Source: Reyranella sp. (lineage in GTDB: Bacteria > Pseudomonadota > Alphaproteobacteria > Reyranellales > Reyranellaceae). From it: 64,000 bases of DNA. The position numbers and the translations under genes were made by a program. Below are positions 51,344-61,584 of the stretch, piece after piece. Each line of letters starts with the position of its first letter. Positions within the stretch are counted from its first letter, which is position 1. Under the pieces are notes generated by a model. That model was not told where the DNA came from. It was given only the letters and a program-made list of their open reading frames with translations, and ran no database searches. The stretch spans positions 124,001 to 188,000 of the forward strand of contig NZ_SCUT01000050.1 in assembly GCF_004297265.1 (NCBI RefSeq), read 5' to 3'.

Positions 51344-51379
51344 GAAATACCCCTTGATTCAACGATCTAGGAGTATTTC
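51344..51379. promoter_or_regulatory. inverted repeat upstream of the exporter gene
   Basis: GAAATACCCC at 51344-51353 and GGAGTATTTC at 51370-51379 are complementary at nine of ten positions across a 16-base spacer, 16 bases before the exporter ATG. The AT-rich arms stand out from the surroundings. Possible operator; the regulator is unknown. Confidence 0.4.
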
Positions 51380-51389
51380 CTAAAGCAAA

Positions 51390-51415
51390 GGGCGCGCGAC
51401 TCGCGTCGCACGCCC
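51390..51415 (-). terminator. rho-independent terminator of metK
   Basis: Stem GGGCGCGCGAC / GTCGCACGCCC with one mismatch and a TCGC loop. On the minus strand it is followed by TTTGCTTT, and it lies 25 bases after the metK stop codon. Confidence 0.75.
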
Positions 51416-51439
51416 TGTTTCTTGGGATTGTCGAAGGGT

Positions 51440-52726
51440 CTAACGGGCGCCGAAAGCGCGCTTCAGCTCCGTCACGAGGTCGGTGCGCTCCCAGGAGAAG
51501 CCGCCATCCTTCTCGGGCTTGCGGCCGAAATGGCCGTAGGCCGCCGTGCGCTGGTAGATCGGCTTGGTGAGCTGCAGCGAGCGGCGGATGTTGGTCGGGC
51601 GCAGCGGAAACAATTCCGACAGGACCTTCTCGAGCTTGCGCTCATCGACCTTGCCGGTGCCTTCGGTGTTCACATAGAGCGACATCGGATCGGCGACGCC
51701 GATTGCGTAGGCGACCTGGATCAGGCAGCGGTCGGCGAGACCGGCGGCCACCACGTTCTTGGCCAGGTAGCGCGCGGCATAGGCGGCCGAACGGTCGACC
51801 TTGGTCGGGTCCTTGCCGGAGAAGGCGCCGCCGCCGTGCGGCGCGTAGCCGCCGTAGGTGTCGACGATGATCTTGCGGCCGGTGAGACCGCAGTCGCCGT
51901 CGGGACCGCCGACGACGAAGTTGCCGGTCGGGTTGACGAAGAAGTCGGACGCCTTCTTGGGCATCCAGCCCTTGGGCAGCGACTTCTCGACGTGACCGGC
52001 GATCATCTCGCGGATCATGCCCGAATTGTACTTCTTGCCCTTGGCAGTGGCCTCGCGATGCTGCGTGGAGACCACGACCTTGGTGGCGCCGACGGCCTTG
52101 CCGTCGACGTAACGCACCGTGACCTGGCTCTTGGCGTCGGGCTGCAGGTCGCCGAGCTCGCCCGAGCGGCGGGCCTTGCTCAGCACTTCGAGGATCTTGT
52201 GCGAGAAGAAGATCGGAGCGGGCATGAACGAGCCCTTCTCGTATTCCTCGCTGTCGCGGCAGGCGAAGCCGAACATCAGGCCCTGGTCGCCCGCGCCTTC
52301 CTGCTCGCCGAGATTGCCGCCCTTCTTCTTGGCGTCGACCCCCATCGCAATGTCGGGCGACTGGCCATGCAGCAGGACCTCGACGTCGGCGCCGTGGAAG
52401 GAGAACCCGTCCTGATCGTAGCCGATGTCGCGCACCACATTGCGCGCGATCTCGCCGATCGCCTCGCGATTGACGACGGTGTTCTTGCCGTACTTCTTCA
52501 TGAACGGCTCGGATGCGCGGCCTTCACCGGCAATCACGATCTTGTTGGTGGTGACCAGCGTCTCGCAGCCGAGGCGGGTGTTGGCGTGGCTGTCGTCGGC
52601 ATGGCCGAGCTTGACGTCGTTGGCGATGAAAGCATCGAGGATCGCGTCGGAGATCTGATCGGCGACCTTGTCCGGATGGCCTTCCGAAACCGACTCACTG
52701 GTAAAAATGTAATCCTTGAGCGCCAA
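51440..52726 (-). CDS. metK: S-adenosylmethionine synthetase
   Basis: 428 residues from TTG 52726, which has GGGAGG about 6 bases upstream and gives the normal start LKDYIFTSESVSEGHPDKVADQISDAILDAF. ATP + methionine to SAM. Motifs: GHPDK near residue 15, GAGDQGLMFGFA near 140 (methionine/ATP site) and GGGAFSGKDPTKVDRSAAY near 290 (phosphate loop). The length is that of alphaproteobacterial MetK. The gene follows the HTH regulator on the same strand after a 190-base gap with two small hairpins (GGCTAAGCC and GGCGGCATCACCGCC on the minus strand), and its own terminator lies downstream. Confidence 0.95.
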   Translation of the reverse strand: MALKDYIFTSESVSEGHPDKVADQISDAILDAFIANDVKLGHADDSHANTRLGCETLVTTNKIVIAGEGRASEPFMKKYGKNTVVNREAIGEIARNVVRDIGYDQDGFSFHGADVEVLLHGQSPDIAMGVDAKKKGGNLGEQEGAGDQGLMFGFACRDSEEYEKGSFMPAPIFFSHKILEVLSKARRSGELGDLQPDAKSQVTVRYVDGKAVGATKVVVSTQHREATAKGKKYNSGMIREMIAGHVEKSLPKGWMPKKASDFFVNPTGNFVVGGPDGDCGLTGRKIIVDTYGGYAPHGGGAFSGKDPTKVDRSAAYAARYLAKNVVAAGLADRCLIQVAYAIGVADPMSLYVNTEGTGKVDERKLEKVLSELFPLRPTNIRRSLQLTKPIYQRTAAYGHFGRKPEKDGGFSWERTDLVTELKRAFGAR

Positions 52727-52916
52727 CGATCCCTCCCAAAGTGCACTGGACTCCGGGCAGGGCGGTGATGCCGCCAACGGCCGGCTTAGCCTTTGTTTGC
52801 GCGGTGGCAAGTCGTCCAAATCCGTCCGCGGCGGCCCCGACCATCGGAGCCGCAGTTCGCTAGAAACGCCAAAAACCGGCAAAAATCAAGAGGATCGCTG
52901 GGCGAATCCAGCGTTC

Positions 52917-53387
52917 CTAGTCCCGGGCCCTGGCCCCTTTGCGGGTCCCGACCGTCTCGGCGTGGCTGGCCGCACCCACGGCCTTCACCATCTCGAAAAT
53001 GCGCTTGCGCACCTTGCTCTCGCTGATCTTGTAGTAGGCTCTGACCAGCTCGAGGGTTTCCCTCTTGATCAGCGGATCCTTCTCCTGTTCGAACGGCGTG
53101 CCGGCTTCTCCAAATCCACCCTTCTTGCCACGTCCGGACATCGGCCGGCCCGACAGGGCATTCGAGGGCATCTCGTCGAAAAAGTAGGACACGGGAACGT
53201 CGAGGACCTTGGCGAATTCGAACAGGCGGCTGGAACCGATCCGGTTGGAGCCCCGCTCGTACTTCTGGATTTGCTGGAAGGTAAGGCCGACCGCCGTCCC
53301 AAGCTTCTCCTGGCTCATGCCGAGGAGAGTACGCCGCTGGCGCATGCGCGCTCCGACGTGAACGTCAACGGGATGCGATCTCGCCAT
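52917..53387 (-). CDS. Xre/Cro-type HTH regulator, PhrR/PraR-like
   Basis: 156 residues from ATG 53387 with AAGGGGA upstream. HTH_3 domain at about 10-70: VGARMRQRRTLLGMSQEKLGTAVGLTFQQIQKYERGSNRIGSSRLFEFAKVLDVPVSYFFDEMP. The C-terminal part (RETLELVRAYYKISESKVRKRIFEMVKAVG) resembles rhizobial PhrR/PraR, encoded at the same place between lnt and metK. The 195-base upstream gap holds the 17-bp motif at 53487-53503 and a further TGCATAT at 53516-53522, which may be its own operators. Confidence 0.85.
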   Translation of the reverse strand: MARSHPVDVHVGARMRQRRTLLGMSQEKLGTAVGLTFQQIQKYERGSNRIGSSRLFEFAKVLDVPVSYFFDEMPSNALSGRPMSGRGKKGGFGEAGTPFEQEKDPLIKRETLELVRAYYKISESKVRKRIFEMVKAVGAASHAETVGTRKGARARD

Positions 53388-53486
53388 GGATTCCCCTTCT
53401 CCTTTCCAAGTCCCAAATCCGGTAGCCGCCGATCCGGCCGAATTGATGGCCGAGTGGTGCGCACCGGATGCCGCCAAGCCAAGATG

Positions 53487-53503
53487 TGCAAAAATGCATA
53501 TCT
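53487..53503 (+). promoter_or_regulatory. 17-bp motif, site 3, upstream of the HTH regulator
   Basis: TGCAAAAATGCATATCT, identical to site 1 at 45080-45096, located 100 bases upstream of the HTH start codon. A second TGCATAT lies 13 bases further (53516-53522). The local AT-richness fits a promoter/operator. Autoregulation is inferred. Confidence 0.55.
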
Positions 53504-53582
53504 ACACGCGCAAGCTGCATATTACTAGGCGTGTCCCCACCGGAATGCAAGCCGGACTTTGACGGCTAACGCGTTGAAACTC

Positions 53583-55088
53583 CTATTTTTTCACTGGGTG
53601 CAAGCGAGACGACGCAAGCAGCAGTCCCAGCGCGGCCGTCAGAAGGAGGACCAGGGTGCCATCGCCCCAGCGGCCATACGGCGTCGGCGGCCGCGCCGCG
53701 GGAATTCGATGATCGATGACGCCGTCCTGTTGCATGTCGAGAGCGGCCAGCACGCGACCGTAGGCATCGATCACGGCCGAGACTCCCGTGTTGGCGGCAC
53801 GGAGCATCGGCAGGCCTTCCTCCACGGCCCGCAAGCGCGCGCTGGCCAAATGCTGGTAGGGGCCACTCGAGAGGCCGAACCAGGCATCGTTGGTCACGTT
53901 GAGAAGCCAGCGCGGCCGCGCCCCAGGGCCGGTCACGGCTGCCGGAAAGATCACCTCGTAACAGATGATCGGAGAGAAGGAGGGCAGGCGCGGCAGATCG
54001 AGCGTGACGCGCGACTCACCCACTTCGAACGAGCCGCGTCCGATGAAGCCTGAGACCGGCGCGAGCTGCTTGTGGAAAGGGATGTATTCACCCAAGGGGA
54101 CGAGATGGACCTTGTCGTAGGTGGCGACGATCCCGCCCTCTCCGTCGATCACCAGCAGAGAGTTCCAGACCCCGTCTTCGCGATTGCGCGTACCGCGCGC
54201 CGCGCCGGTGAGAAGGTAACCGCCAGGTGGTACGGCCTTCGCCATCACGTCGAGCGCCGGCGACCCCGGCTCGACGATGAACGGCGGCGCCGTTTCGGGC
54301 CAGATCACGGCCGCCAGGCGGTCGAAGCCGTCGCGGCGGCTCATCTCCACGAGCCTGGCGACCTGCGCGGCGCGATTCTCCGGGCGCCATTTCTCCGCCT
54401 GCGGCGTGTTGGGCTGGACGATGCGCACCAACGGCCCCTCTCCCGCCGTATCGACCGGCGCCATTGCGGCCTGCCCCGCAAAGCCCGCTGCGCCCGCAAC
54501 GACGAGCGCCAGGACCGACGCGCGCCAACCCGCGGCCGGGGCCGCCAGGATCATAAAGGTCAGCAGGCCAAGACCGTAGATGCCGAACAGCGCCGCGCCC
54601 TGAAGCAGCGGCGTCGCGAAGGCCCAGACATGCGCCAGCGGATTCCACGGGTAGCCCGTGAAGACGTGCCCGCGCAGCCATTCCGCGATCGTCCATGCGA
54701 TGGCCAGCAGCAGCAGGCGGCAATAGCGGCCACCCGTCGAGGGCCAGCGCGAGGCCGCCCATTTCGCGGCGCCCGCGGCCATCGCCGGAAAGAATCCCAG
54801 GAGGGCGGCGAGTCCGACGACGATGGGCGGACCGAGCGGTGCATAGTCCGCCGGCGGCACGAAGAAAGCTTCCACGATCCAGTAGGAGCCGACGGCGAAA
54901 TGGCCGGTGCCCCAGGCCCATCCGCGCAACAGGGCGCTCCTGGGCCCCGGCGCGGTGTCCCACAGCCAGACGAAGGCCACGATGCCCAGGACGGCAAGCG
55001 GCAGCCACTGAAGGGGCGGCATCGCCAGCGCAGCGAGCGCACCGGCCACGAAGGCGGCGCCCGCGGCCCGCCAGCCTTTGAGGGTCAT
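53583..55088 (-). CDS. lnt: apolipoprotein N-acyltransferase
   Basis: 501 residues. Six to eight N-terminal membrane helices, then the nitrilase-like domain with the Glu-Lys-Cys triad: VIWPETAPPFIVE near residue 260, TYDKVHLVPLGEYIPFHKQL near 330 and ICYEVIFPAAVTG near 385. It adds the third acyl chain to the N-terminal Cys of lipoproteins in the inner membrane. It lies 15 bases downstream of corC in the conserved corC-lnt order. A final helix ends the protein (LVLLLTAALGLLLASS). Confidence 0.95.
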   Translation of the reverse strand: MTLKGWRAAGAAFVAGALAALAMPPLQWLPLAVLGIVAFVWLWDTAPGPRSALLRGWAWGTGHFAVGSYWIVEAFFVPPADYAPLGPPIVVGLAALLGFFPAMAAGAAKWAASRWPSTGGRYCRLLLLAIAWTIAEWLRGHVFTGYPWNPLAHVWAFATPLLQGAALFGIYGLGLLTFMILAAPAAGWRASVLALVVAGAAGFAGQAAMAPVDTAGEGPLVRIVQPNTPQAEKWRPENRAAQVARLVEMSRRDGFDRLAAVIWPETAPPFIVEPGSPALDVMAKAVPPGGYLLTGAARGTRNREDGVWNSLLVIDGEGGIVATYDKVHLVPLGEYIPFHKQLAPVSGFIGRGSFEVGESRVTLDLPRLPSFSPIICYEVIFPAAVTGPGARPRWLLNVTNDAWFGLSSGPYQHLASARLRAVEEGLPMLRAANTGVSAVIDAYGRVLAALDMQQDGVIDHRIPAARPPTPYGRWGDGTLVLLLTAALGLLLASSRLHPVKK

Positions 55089-55103
55089 CGCGTCATTCGA
55101 TGG

Positions 55104-56054
55104 TCAGGCGGCCGGCGCCGTTGTCGGCGGCCGAACACGCAGGCGGCGGATGCGCCTTGGATCGACATCGAGAATTTCGAACTCCACGCCCGACGGATGA
55201 CGAACCACCTCGCCGCGTTCGGGAATGCGGCCGAGCAGCGAGAAGATCAGTCCGCCCACCGTGTCGATTTCGCGTCGCTCGTCTTCCGACAGGACCTTGC
55301 CGATCTCCTCCTCGAGCAGCTCGATCGGCGTTCGGCCGTTGACGTCGATCGTGCCGTCGACGCGACGTGCCACCGTCGGCGTCTGGGCGACGTCGTGCTC
55401 GTCCTCGATCTCGCCCACGATCTCCTCGACGAGATCCTCGATGGTGAGGAGTCCGTCGGTGCCGCCGAACTCGTCGACCACCAGCGCCATGTGCGTGCGC
55501 GAGCGGCGCATGTCGAGCAGCATGTCGAGCACCGGCAACGTCGGCGCCACGAACACGACGCGCCGCAGAATGTCGCGAAGATTGAACTTCTTCGACGTGC
55601 CCCAGTAGGCCAGCACGTCCTTGATGTGGATCATCCCGATCACGTCGTCGAGCGACTCGCGATAGATCGGATAGCGCGAATGGGCCTCGGCCTGGATCAG
55701 TCGGACGACCTCGTCGAGCGGCGTGTCGGCGGCGATGCCCACGATGTCGACCCGGGGCACCATGACGTCCGCGACGGTCTTGTCGCGCAGCTTCAGGATG
55801 TTGGCGAGAAGGACCCGCTGGTCCTCGCTGATCGGCGTGTCGCTCTCGGGCGTCTCCTCGATCAGCTCCTCGATGGCTTCGCGAACCGCTTCGTTCTTCT
55901 CCCGTCGGCGCAACCGCCGCAGGATGGCGCGCAGCAGCCCGCCGCTCGAAGGGACGTCAGGCGTGGCCGGCGACAGGGCCGGGATCGTCAGAGGCTCAGT
56001 CGACGAAGCCGGGCTGACGCCCGGCCTGGTACTGTGCGCTGTGGAGTCAGGCAT
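55104..56054 (-). CDS. corC: CBS-domain protein, CorC/HlyC (YbeX) family
   Basis: 316 residues. Low-complexity N-terminus (Pro/Ser/Thr-rich, 1-35), an acidic helical linker with ISEDQRVLLANILKLRDKTVADVMVPRVDIVGI, then two CBS domains (about 105-235) with SRYPIYRESLDDVIGMIHIKDVL and THMALVVDEFGGTDGLLTIEDLVEEIVGEI, and the C-terminal CorC_HlyC domain. It is the soluble form without DUF21 helices, implicated in Mg/Co efflux and ribosome-linked functions. In many relatives ybeY lies directly upstream; here an aldo/keto reductase gene on the opposite strand separates them. Confidence 0.93.
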   Translation of the reverse strand: MPDSTAHSTRPGVSPASSTEPLTIPALSPATPDVPSSGGLLRAILRRLRRREKNEAVREAIEELIEETPESDTPISEDQRVLLANILKLRDKTVADVMVPRVDIVGIAADTPLDEVVRLIQAEAHSRYPIYRESLDDVIGMIHIKDVLAYWGTSKKFNLRDILRRVVFVAPTLPVLDMLLDMRRSRTHMALVVDEFGGTDGLLTIEDLVEEIVGEIEDEHDVAQTPTVARRVDGTIDVNGRTPIELLEEEIGKVLSEDERREIDTVGGLIFSLLGRIPERGEVVRHPSGVEFEILDVDPRRIRRLRVRPPTTAPAA

Positions 56055-56105
56055 GGCTGGTAAGATAGGCTATCGGCCCCGCGTTGCAATCCATGGAAGT
56101 TCCTG

Positions 56106-56936
56106 ATGCGTTCCTGCAAGCTGCCTTCCGGAGCGGAAATGCCGGCTCTCGGCCTCGGCACCTGGCGTATGGGCGAGAATGCGCGCCGCCGGCCCGAGGA
56201 GCTCGATGCCCTGAAATACGGCCTCGACCTCGGCTATCCCATGATCGACACAGCCGAAATGTACGGTGAAGGCGGTGCCGAGGAGATCGTGGGCGATGCG
56301 CTGGCGGGTCGCGGCACCCGGCCCTTCATCGTGAGCAAGGTCTACCCGCACAATGCCTCCCGGGCGGGCACCATCGCGGCCTGCGAGCGCAGCCTGAAGC
56401 GCATGCGTCTCGAGCGCATCGACCTCTATCTGCTGCACTGGCGCGGCGGCGCCCGCCTGGAAGAGACGTTCGAGGCGTTCCACAAACTGAAGAGCGCCGG
56501 AAAGATCGGCGATTTCGGCGTGAGCAATTTCGATCTCGACGACATGCGGGATGCCGCCAAGCTCGACAAGGGCCTCACCGGCACCAACCAGGTCCTCTAC
56601 TGCCTGTCGCGCCGCGGTCCCGAATTCGACCTGCTGCCGTGGATGCGCAAGCACTCCATCCCGCTGATGGCCTATTCGCCGCTCGACCAGGGGGCGCTGC
56701 TGCGCAAGGCGCCGCTCAAGAAGCTGGCAGACGAAGTCGGCTGCACGCCGGCGCAACTGGCGCTTGCCTGGCTGTTCGCCCAGCCGGGCGTCGTCACGAT
56801 TCCGAAATCATCGAACCGCGAGCGCGTGAAGGAAAACTTCGCGGCGCTCCAGGTCGAGCTGCCTCCGAAGATCCTGGCCGAGCTCGACCGCACCTTCCCG
56901 CCACCGAAGACGAAGCAGCCGCTTGAGATGCTCTAA
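56106..56936 (+). CDS. aldo/keto reductase
   Basis: 276 residues, TIM-barrel AKR. Catalytic tetrad: Asp in YPMIDTAEMYGEGGAEE (Asp near 40, Tyr near 45), Lys in FIVSKVYPHN near 72 and His in IDLYLLHWRGG near 108. NADPH binding is indicated by TIPKSSNRERVKENFAAL near 235. It reduces an aldehyde or ketone. It lies on the plus strand inside the otherwise minus-strand phoH-ybeY-corC-lnt block, divergent from corC (51 bases) and abutting the ybeY stop, so it looks like a later insertion. Confidence 0.9.
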   Translation: MRSCKLPSGAEMPALGLGTWRMGENARRRPEELDALKYGLDLGYPMIDTAEMYGEGGAEEIVGDALAGRGTRPFIVSKVYPHNASRAGTIAACERSLKRMRLERIDLYLLHWRGGARLEETFEAFHKLKSAGKIGDFGVSNFDLDDMRDAAKLDKGLTGTNQVLYCLSRRGPEFDLLPWMRKHSIPLMAYSPLDQGALLRKAPLKKLADEVGCTPAQLALAWLFAQPGVVTIPKSSNRERVKENFAALQVELPPKILAELDRTFPPPKTKQPLEML

Positions 56937-57392
56937 CGCTAAGCATAGGGATCGGCGATCCCGAGCTTGGCCAGCACGCGGCGCTCGAGTGCTTCCATGC
57001 GCTCGGCATCGGCCTCGCCCGTCTCGTGGTCGTAGCCCAGCAGATGCAACGTGCCGTGCACGACGAGATGCGTGAAATGGTCCGCCATCGACTTTCGCTG
57101 CTCGCGCGCCTCGCGTCCCACGGTCTGGCGCGCCAGCACCATGTCGCCCAGGAAATCGCGCTCGCCGGAAGGATAGGACAGGACGTTGGTGGGCTTGTCC
57201 TTCTTACGGTCGCGTGCATTGAGCACACGCACGCCCTTGTCGCTCTCCAGCGCGACGTTGAGCGAGCGGCGACCGCCGCGACGCGCGCCGGCAAACGCCG
57301 CCCGTGCTGCACGCTTCGCCAGTCGTTCGGCATCGGGCAAGGCCTTGATCCAGCCTTCGTCCAGCACGATGACCGTGCAACGAAGCGACGGC

Positions 57393-58363
<971 letters not shown>

Positions 58364-58367
<4 letters not shown>

Positions 58368-59776
58368 GCGGCCGCCTCGCAGGGACCAACGACGATTTCG
58401 CCCAGGAGACTGTTGGCATAGCCCTCGATCAGGCGAACGTCGACGACATGACCAAACAGGCGCGGATTGCCCTGAGCGTAAACCGACTGCAGCCACGGCG
58501 TCTTGCCCATGATCTGGCCAGGCTTGCGGCCGGGCTCAGCGAACAATACCGGCACGGTGGTGCCGGCCTTCGACTCGTTGAACCGGCGCGCCTGATGACC
58601 GACCAGCGCCTGCAGCGCCGCGAGACGCGCCACCTTCACGTTCTCCGGCACCTGGTCGGCCAGTGCCGCGCCGGGCGTGCCCGGCCGCCGGCTGTACCGG
58701 AAGGCGTAGGCCGAGGCGAAACCCACCTGTTCGATCAGGCGCATCGTGTCGTCGAAATCGGCATCGCTTTCACCCGGAAAGCCGACGATGAAGTCGGACG
58801 ACAACGCGAGGTCGGCACGGGCGTGGCGCAGACGGTCGACGATGCGGAGATAGAGATCGCGATCGTGGCGGCGGTTCATCGCCTCGAGGATGCGGTCCGA
58901 TCCCGACTGCACCGGCAAGTGCAGGTAAGGCATGAGTTGCGGGACGTCGCCATGCGCCGCAATCAGCTCGTCGTCCATGTCGCGCGGATGGGAGGTGGTG
59001 TAGCGCAGGCGCGCCAGGCCTGGGATCTCGCCGATCGCCCGCAGCAGACGCGCGAGCGACCAGGCCGAGCCGTCCGGGCCCTCGCCGTGATAGGCGTTGA
59101 CGTTCTGGCCGAGCAGCGTGAGCTCCAGCGCGCCCGCTTCGATGAGCTGCCGCGCTTCGGCGAGCACCGCGGCAGCGGGCCGCGAATATTCCATGCCGCG
59201 CGTATAGGGCACGACGCAGAAGGTGCAGAACTTGTCGCAGCCTTCCTGGATGGAAACGAACGCCGAACCCGCGCGGATCCCCTGCGGCGACGGCAGGTGA
59301 TCGAACTTGCTCTCGGGCGGAAACTCCGTGTCGAGAACGCCGGCGCCCGGCTGCCGCCGGCCGGCATCGCCGCTAGCCGCCTTGCGCGCCACCTGCGCCA
59401 GCAGTTCGGGCAGCCGGTGATAGGCCTGAGAGCCCACGACGATGTCGACGGCGGGCTGGCGACGGATGATCTCCTCGCCCTCGGCCTGGGCCACACAGCC
59501 GGCGACGGCGATGGTCAGGTCGCGCCCCTCCGCCCGGCGCTCGGTCTTCGCGGCGCGCAGGCGGCCAAGCTCGGAATAGACCTTTTCCGAGGCATGCTCG
59601 CGGATGTGGCAGGTGTTCAGCACGACCAGATCGGCCTGCTCGGGCGCATCTGCCAGAGCATAGCCCAGCGGCCGCAGGACGTCGGCCATGCGGTCGGAAT
59701 CGTAGACATTCATCTGGCAGCCATAGGTGCGGATGAACACGCGCTTGGGCTGCCCGTCGGTGCGGACGTCCTTCAT
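58364..59776 (-). CDS. miaB: tRNA-2-methylthio-N6-dimethylallyladenosine synthase
   Basis: 470 residues. N-terminal UPF0004 domain with Cys ligands in IRTYGCQMNVYDSDRM, VVLNTCHIREHA and VAGCVAQAEG; radical-SAM core with EGCDKFCTFCVVPYTRG (CxxxCxxC) near residue 170 and a C-terminal TRAM domain from about 395. It methylthiolates i6A37 in tRNA reading U-initial codons. It lies 31 bases after the acyltransferase gene. Confidence 0.95.
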
Positions 59777-59807
59777 CGGTCTCCGGTGCTGGAACGGCGG
59801 GGTTCTA

Positions 59808-60683
59808 TCATCGCCGACCGGCAGGGTCGAGGGCCACCGGCTCGGCCAGGGACGGCAGCAGTTCGGGCCGGCCTGAATTCGCCGCCTGCACGCCAGAAGA
59901 CACCTGGCGATGGCAATACTCCGCCAGCTTCTTGCGGTCGCCCAGGAGGTCGATGTCGATCGGTGGGAAGAACGTCACCACCGCCTGCGTCTCGCCGAGG
60001 CAGACCATCTGCCAAAGATGCGGCACCAGGTCGAGATCGCCGAACCAGGCAAAGAGCGGCCGCCAGTAGCGGCCCAACGGGATTCCATCGAGACGGGTGT
60101 AGGAGATCGCCACCGGCTGCACGACGATCGGCCGGTCGTCACGCCGGAGTTGCGCCACGGCAAACAGGGCACTGCGGAAGGGCAGCACGCGCGTGCCGTC
60201 GCTGCTGGTTCCCTCGGGAAACAGCATCAGATTGTCGCCGGTGTTCAGCCGCTGCATCATCGCGTCGCGACTGCTGCTGGTCTTGTTGGACCGTCGTTCG
60301 ACGAAGATAGTGCGCTGGGCCTTGGCCAGGGTGCTGAAGAACGGCCACGTCGCCACTTCGGCCTTCGCGACGAAGCAGCCGGGGATGAGCCCGCCCAGCA
60401 CCTCGATGTCGAGATAGGAGACGTGGTTGCAGACGAAGAGCGTCGGCGTCACCGTCGAGCGCTCGCCGTTCACCTTCACCTTGATGCCGAGGATCACGCA
60501 GACCGTGCGGTGATACATCACCGGCAGCCAGCGTATGACGGGCGTCACGCGGAACGCCAGCGCCAGCAGATGGAACGGCAGCATCACCAGCGTGAGCAGC
60601 AGATAGCTCAGGAGCCGAAATGCGCCGCGCAGGGGAGAGCCGATCCACGTCACAGCGAAAGGAACGTCCGTCGCGCTACTCAC
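59808..60683 (-). CDS. olsA: 1-acyl-glycerol-type acyltransferase, OlsA/PlsC-like
   Basis: 291 residues from a GTG that overlaps the stop of the upstream gene by 8 bases. N-terminal membrane segment (LRGAFRLLSYLLLTLVMLPFHLLALAF), the HxxxxD box in FVCNHVSYLDIEVLG near residue 90 and MLFPEGTSSDGTRVLPF near 152. Directly downstream of an OlsB-type gene, so it most likely acylates lyso-ornithine lipid to ornithine lipid, though a PlsC role is possible. Confidence 0.85.
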   Translation of the reverse strand: MSSATDVPFAVTWIGSPLRGAFRLLSYLLLTLVMLPFHLLALAFRVTPVIRWLPVMYHRTVCVILGIKVKVNGERSTVTPTLFVCNHVSYLDIEVLGGLIPGCFVAKAEVATWPFFSTLAKAQRTIFVERRSNKTSSSRDAMMQRLNTGDNLMLFPEGTSSDGTRVLPFRSALFAVAQLRRDDRPIVVQPVAISYTRLDGIPLGRYWRPLFAWFGDLDLVPHLWQMVCLGETQAVVTFFPPIDIDLLGDRKKLAEYCHRQVSSGVQAANSGRPELLPSLAEPVALDPAGRR

Positions 60684-61518
60684 GCATTCCGCGTTCGTAG
60701 TGGCGGATGTACTTCTCCGTCACCAGCTCGGTCTTCACGATGATGAAGACGTCCGTGCTGTTGAACTCGTGATCGATGACGGCGCCGTCGCCGACGAAGC
60801 CGCCCAGTCGCAGGTAGCCCTTGATCAGCGGCGGGACGCGCGCCATCGCCTTGCGCGGGTCGTAGCTGCCGGGCTCGAGCATATCCATCTTCACGTAGCG
60901 GCTCGGCAGCGCGCGCACGCGGATCTCGGGCGGCGCGAGATGGTGGTGATAGAGATAGGACAGCGCCTGGGCGTGCTGCGTCGGATCTATGCCCGGAATG
61001 CTGGCGCAGCCGAACATCACCTGGATGTTGTAATGGTAAGCGTAGAGCGCGATGCCCCGCCACAGCATCTGCATGGTCGCGGTATTGCGTGCGTCGCGCG
61101 CGATGCAGGAGCGGCCAAGCTCCAGCACTTCGCCCGGATAGTCGATCATCTTCTGGATGTCGTATTCGGCCGACGAATAGAACCGGCCCATCTTCGCCGC
61201 CGCGGGCCGGCGGATCAGGCGATAGGTGCCGACGATTCCTTCAGGTCCTTCGCCGCGGCGGCGGTCGAGCACCAGCAGGTGATCGCAGACCTCGTCGAAT
61301 GGATCGAAGTCGCGGCCGATCGCCTTCATTTCGGGCGAGGCCTGCGCCGCCATTTCTTCATAGAAAACGCGGAAACGCAGGGCCTGCGCAGCTTCGATCT
61401 CGGCCGCCGTCTCCGCGAGGCGCACTTCGAAATCGCCAGCAACGACCTTCACGATCTCCGCATTGGAGACGGGCGGTCCAAGAAGCTCGGCTTCGCTATC
61501 AACGCGGTCGATGCGCAT
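60676..61518 (-). CDS. olsB: OlsB-like ornithine N-acyltransferase
   Basis: 280 residues, GNAT-like OlsB/hemolysin-type acyltransferase. Recognisable blocks: VRLAETAAEIEAAQALRFRVFYEEMAA near residue 32, FDPFDEVCDHLLVLD, IVGTYRLIR, VLELGRSCIARDARN near 132 and MFGCASIPGIDPTQHAQALSYLYHHHLAP. It transfers a 3-hydroxyacyl chain from ACP to ornithine, the first step of ornithine-lipid synthesis. It overlaps the OlsA-type gene, giving the complete olsB-olsA pair. Confidence 0.88.
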   Translation of the reverse strand: MRIDRVDSEAELLGPPVSNAEIVKVVAGDFEVRLAETAAEIEAAQALRFRVFYEEMAAQASPEMKAIGRDFDPFDEVCDHLLVLDRRRGEGPEGIVGTYRLIRRPAAAKMGRFYSSAEYDIQKMIDYPGEVLELGRSCIARDARNTATMQMLWRGIALYAYHYNIQVMFGCASIPGIDPTQHAQALSYLYHHHLAPPEIRVRALPSRYVKMDMLEPGSYDPRKAMARVPPLIKGYLRLGGFVGDGAVIDHEFNSTDVFIIVKTELVTEKYIRHYERGMRE

Positions 61519-61584
61519 GATTAATCCGCAAGGGGGCCGCCCCGATCATGGCCCCATTATCGGGCTGGCGAGGGGCGCGTCCAC

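Noticed and set aside
52727..52916. SAM-sensing riboswitch in the leader of metK
   Set aside because: Two small hairpins are visible, but I could not match any known SAM riboswitch consensus or pseudoknot with confidence.
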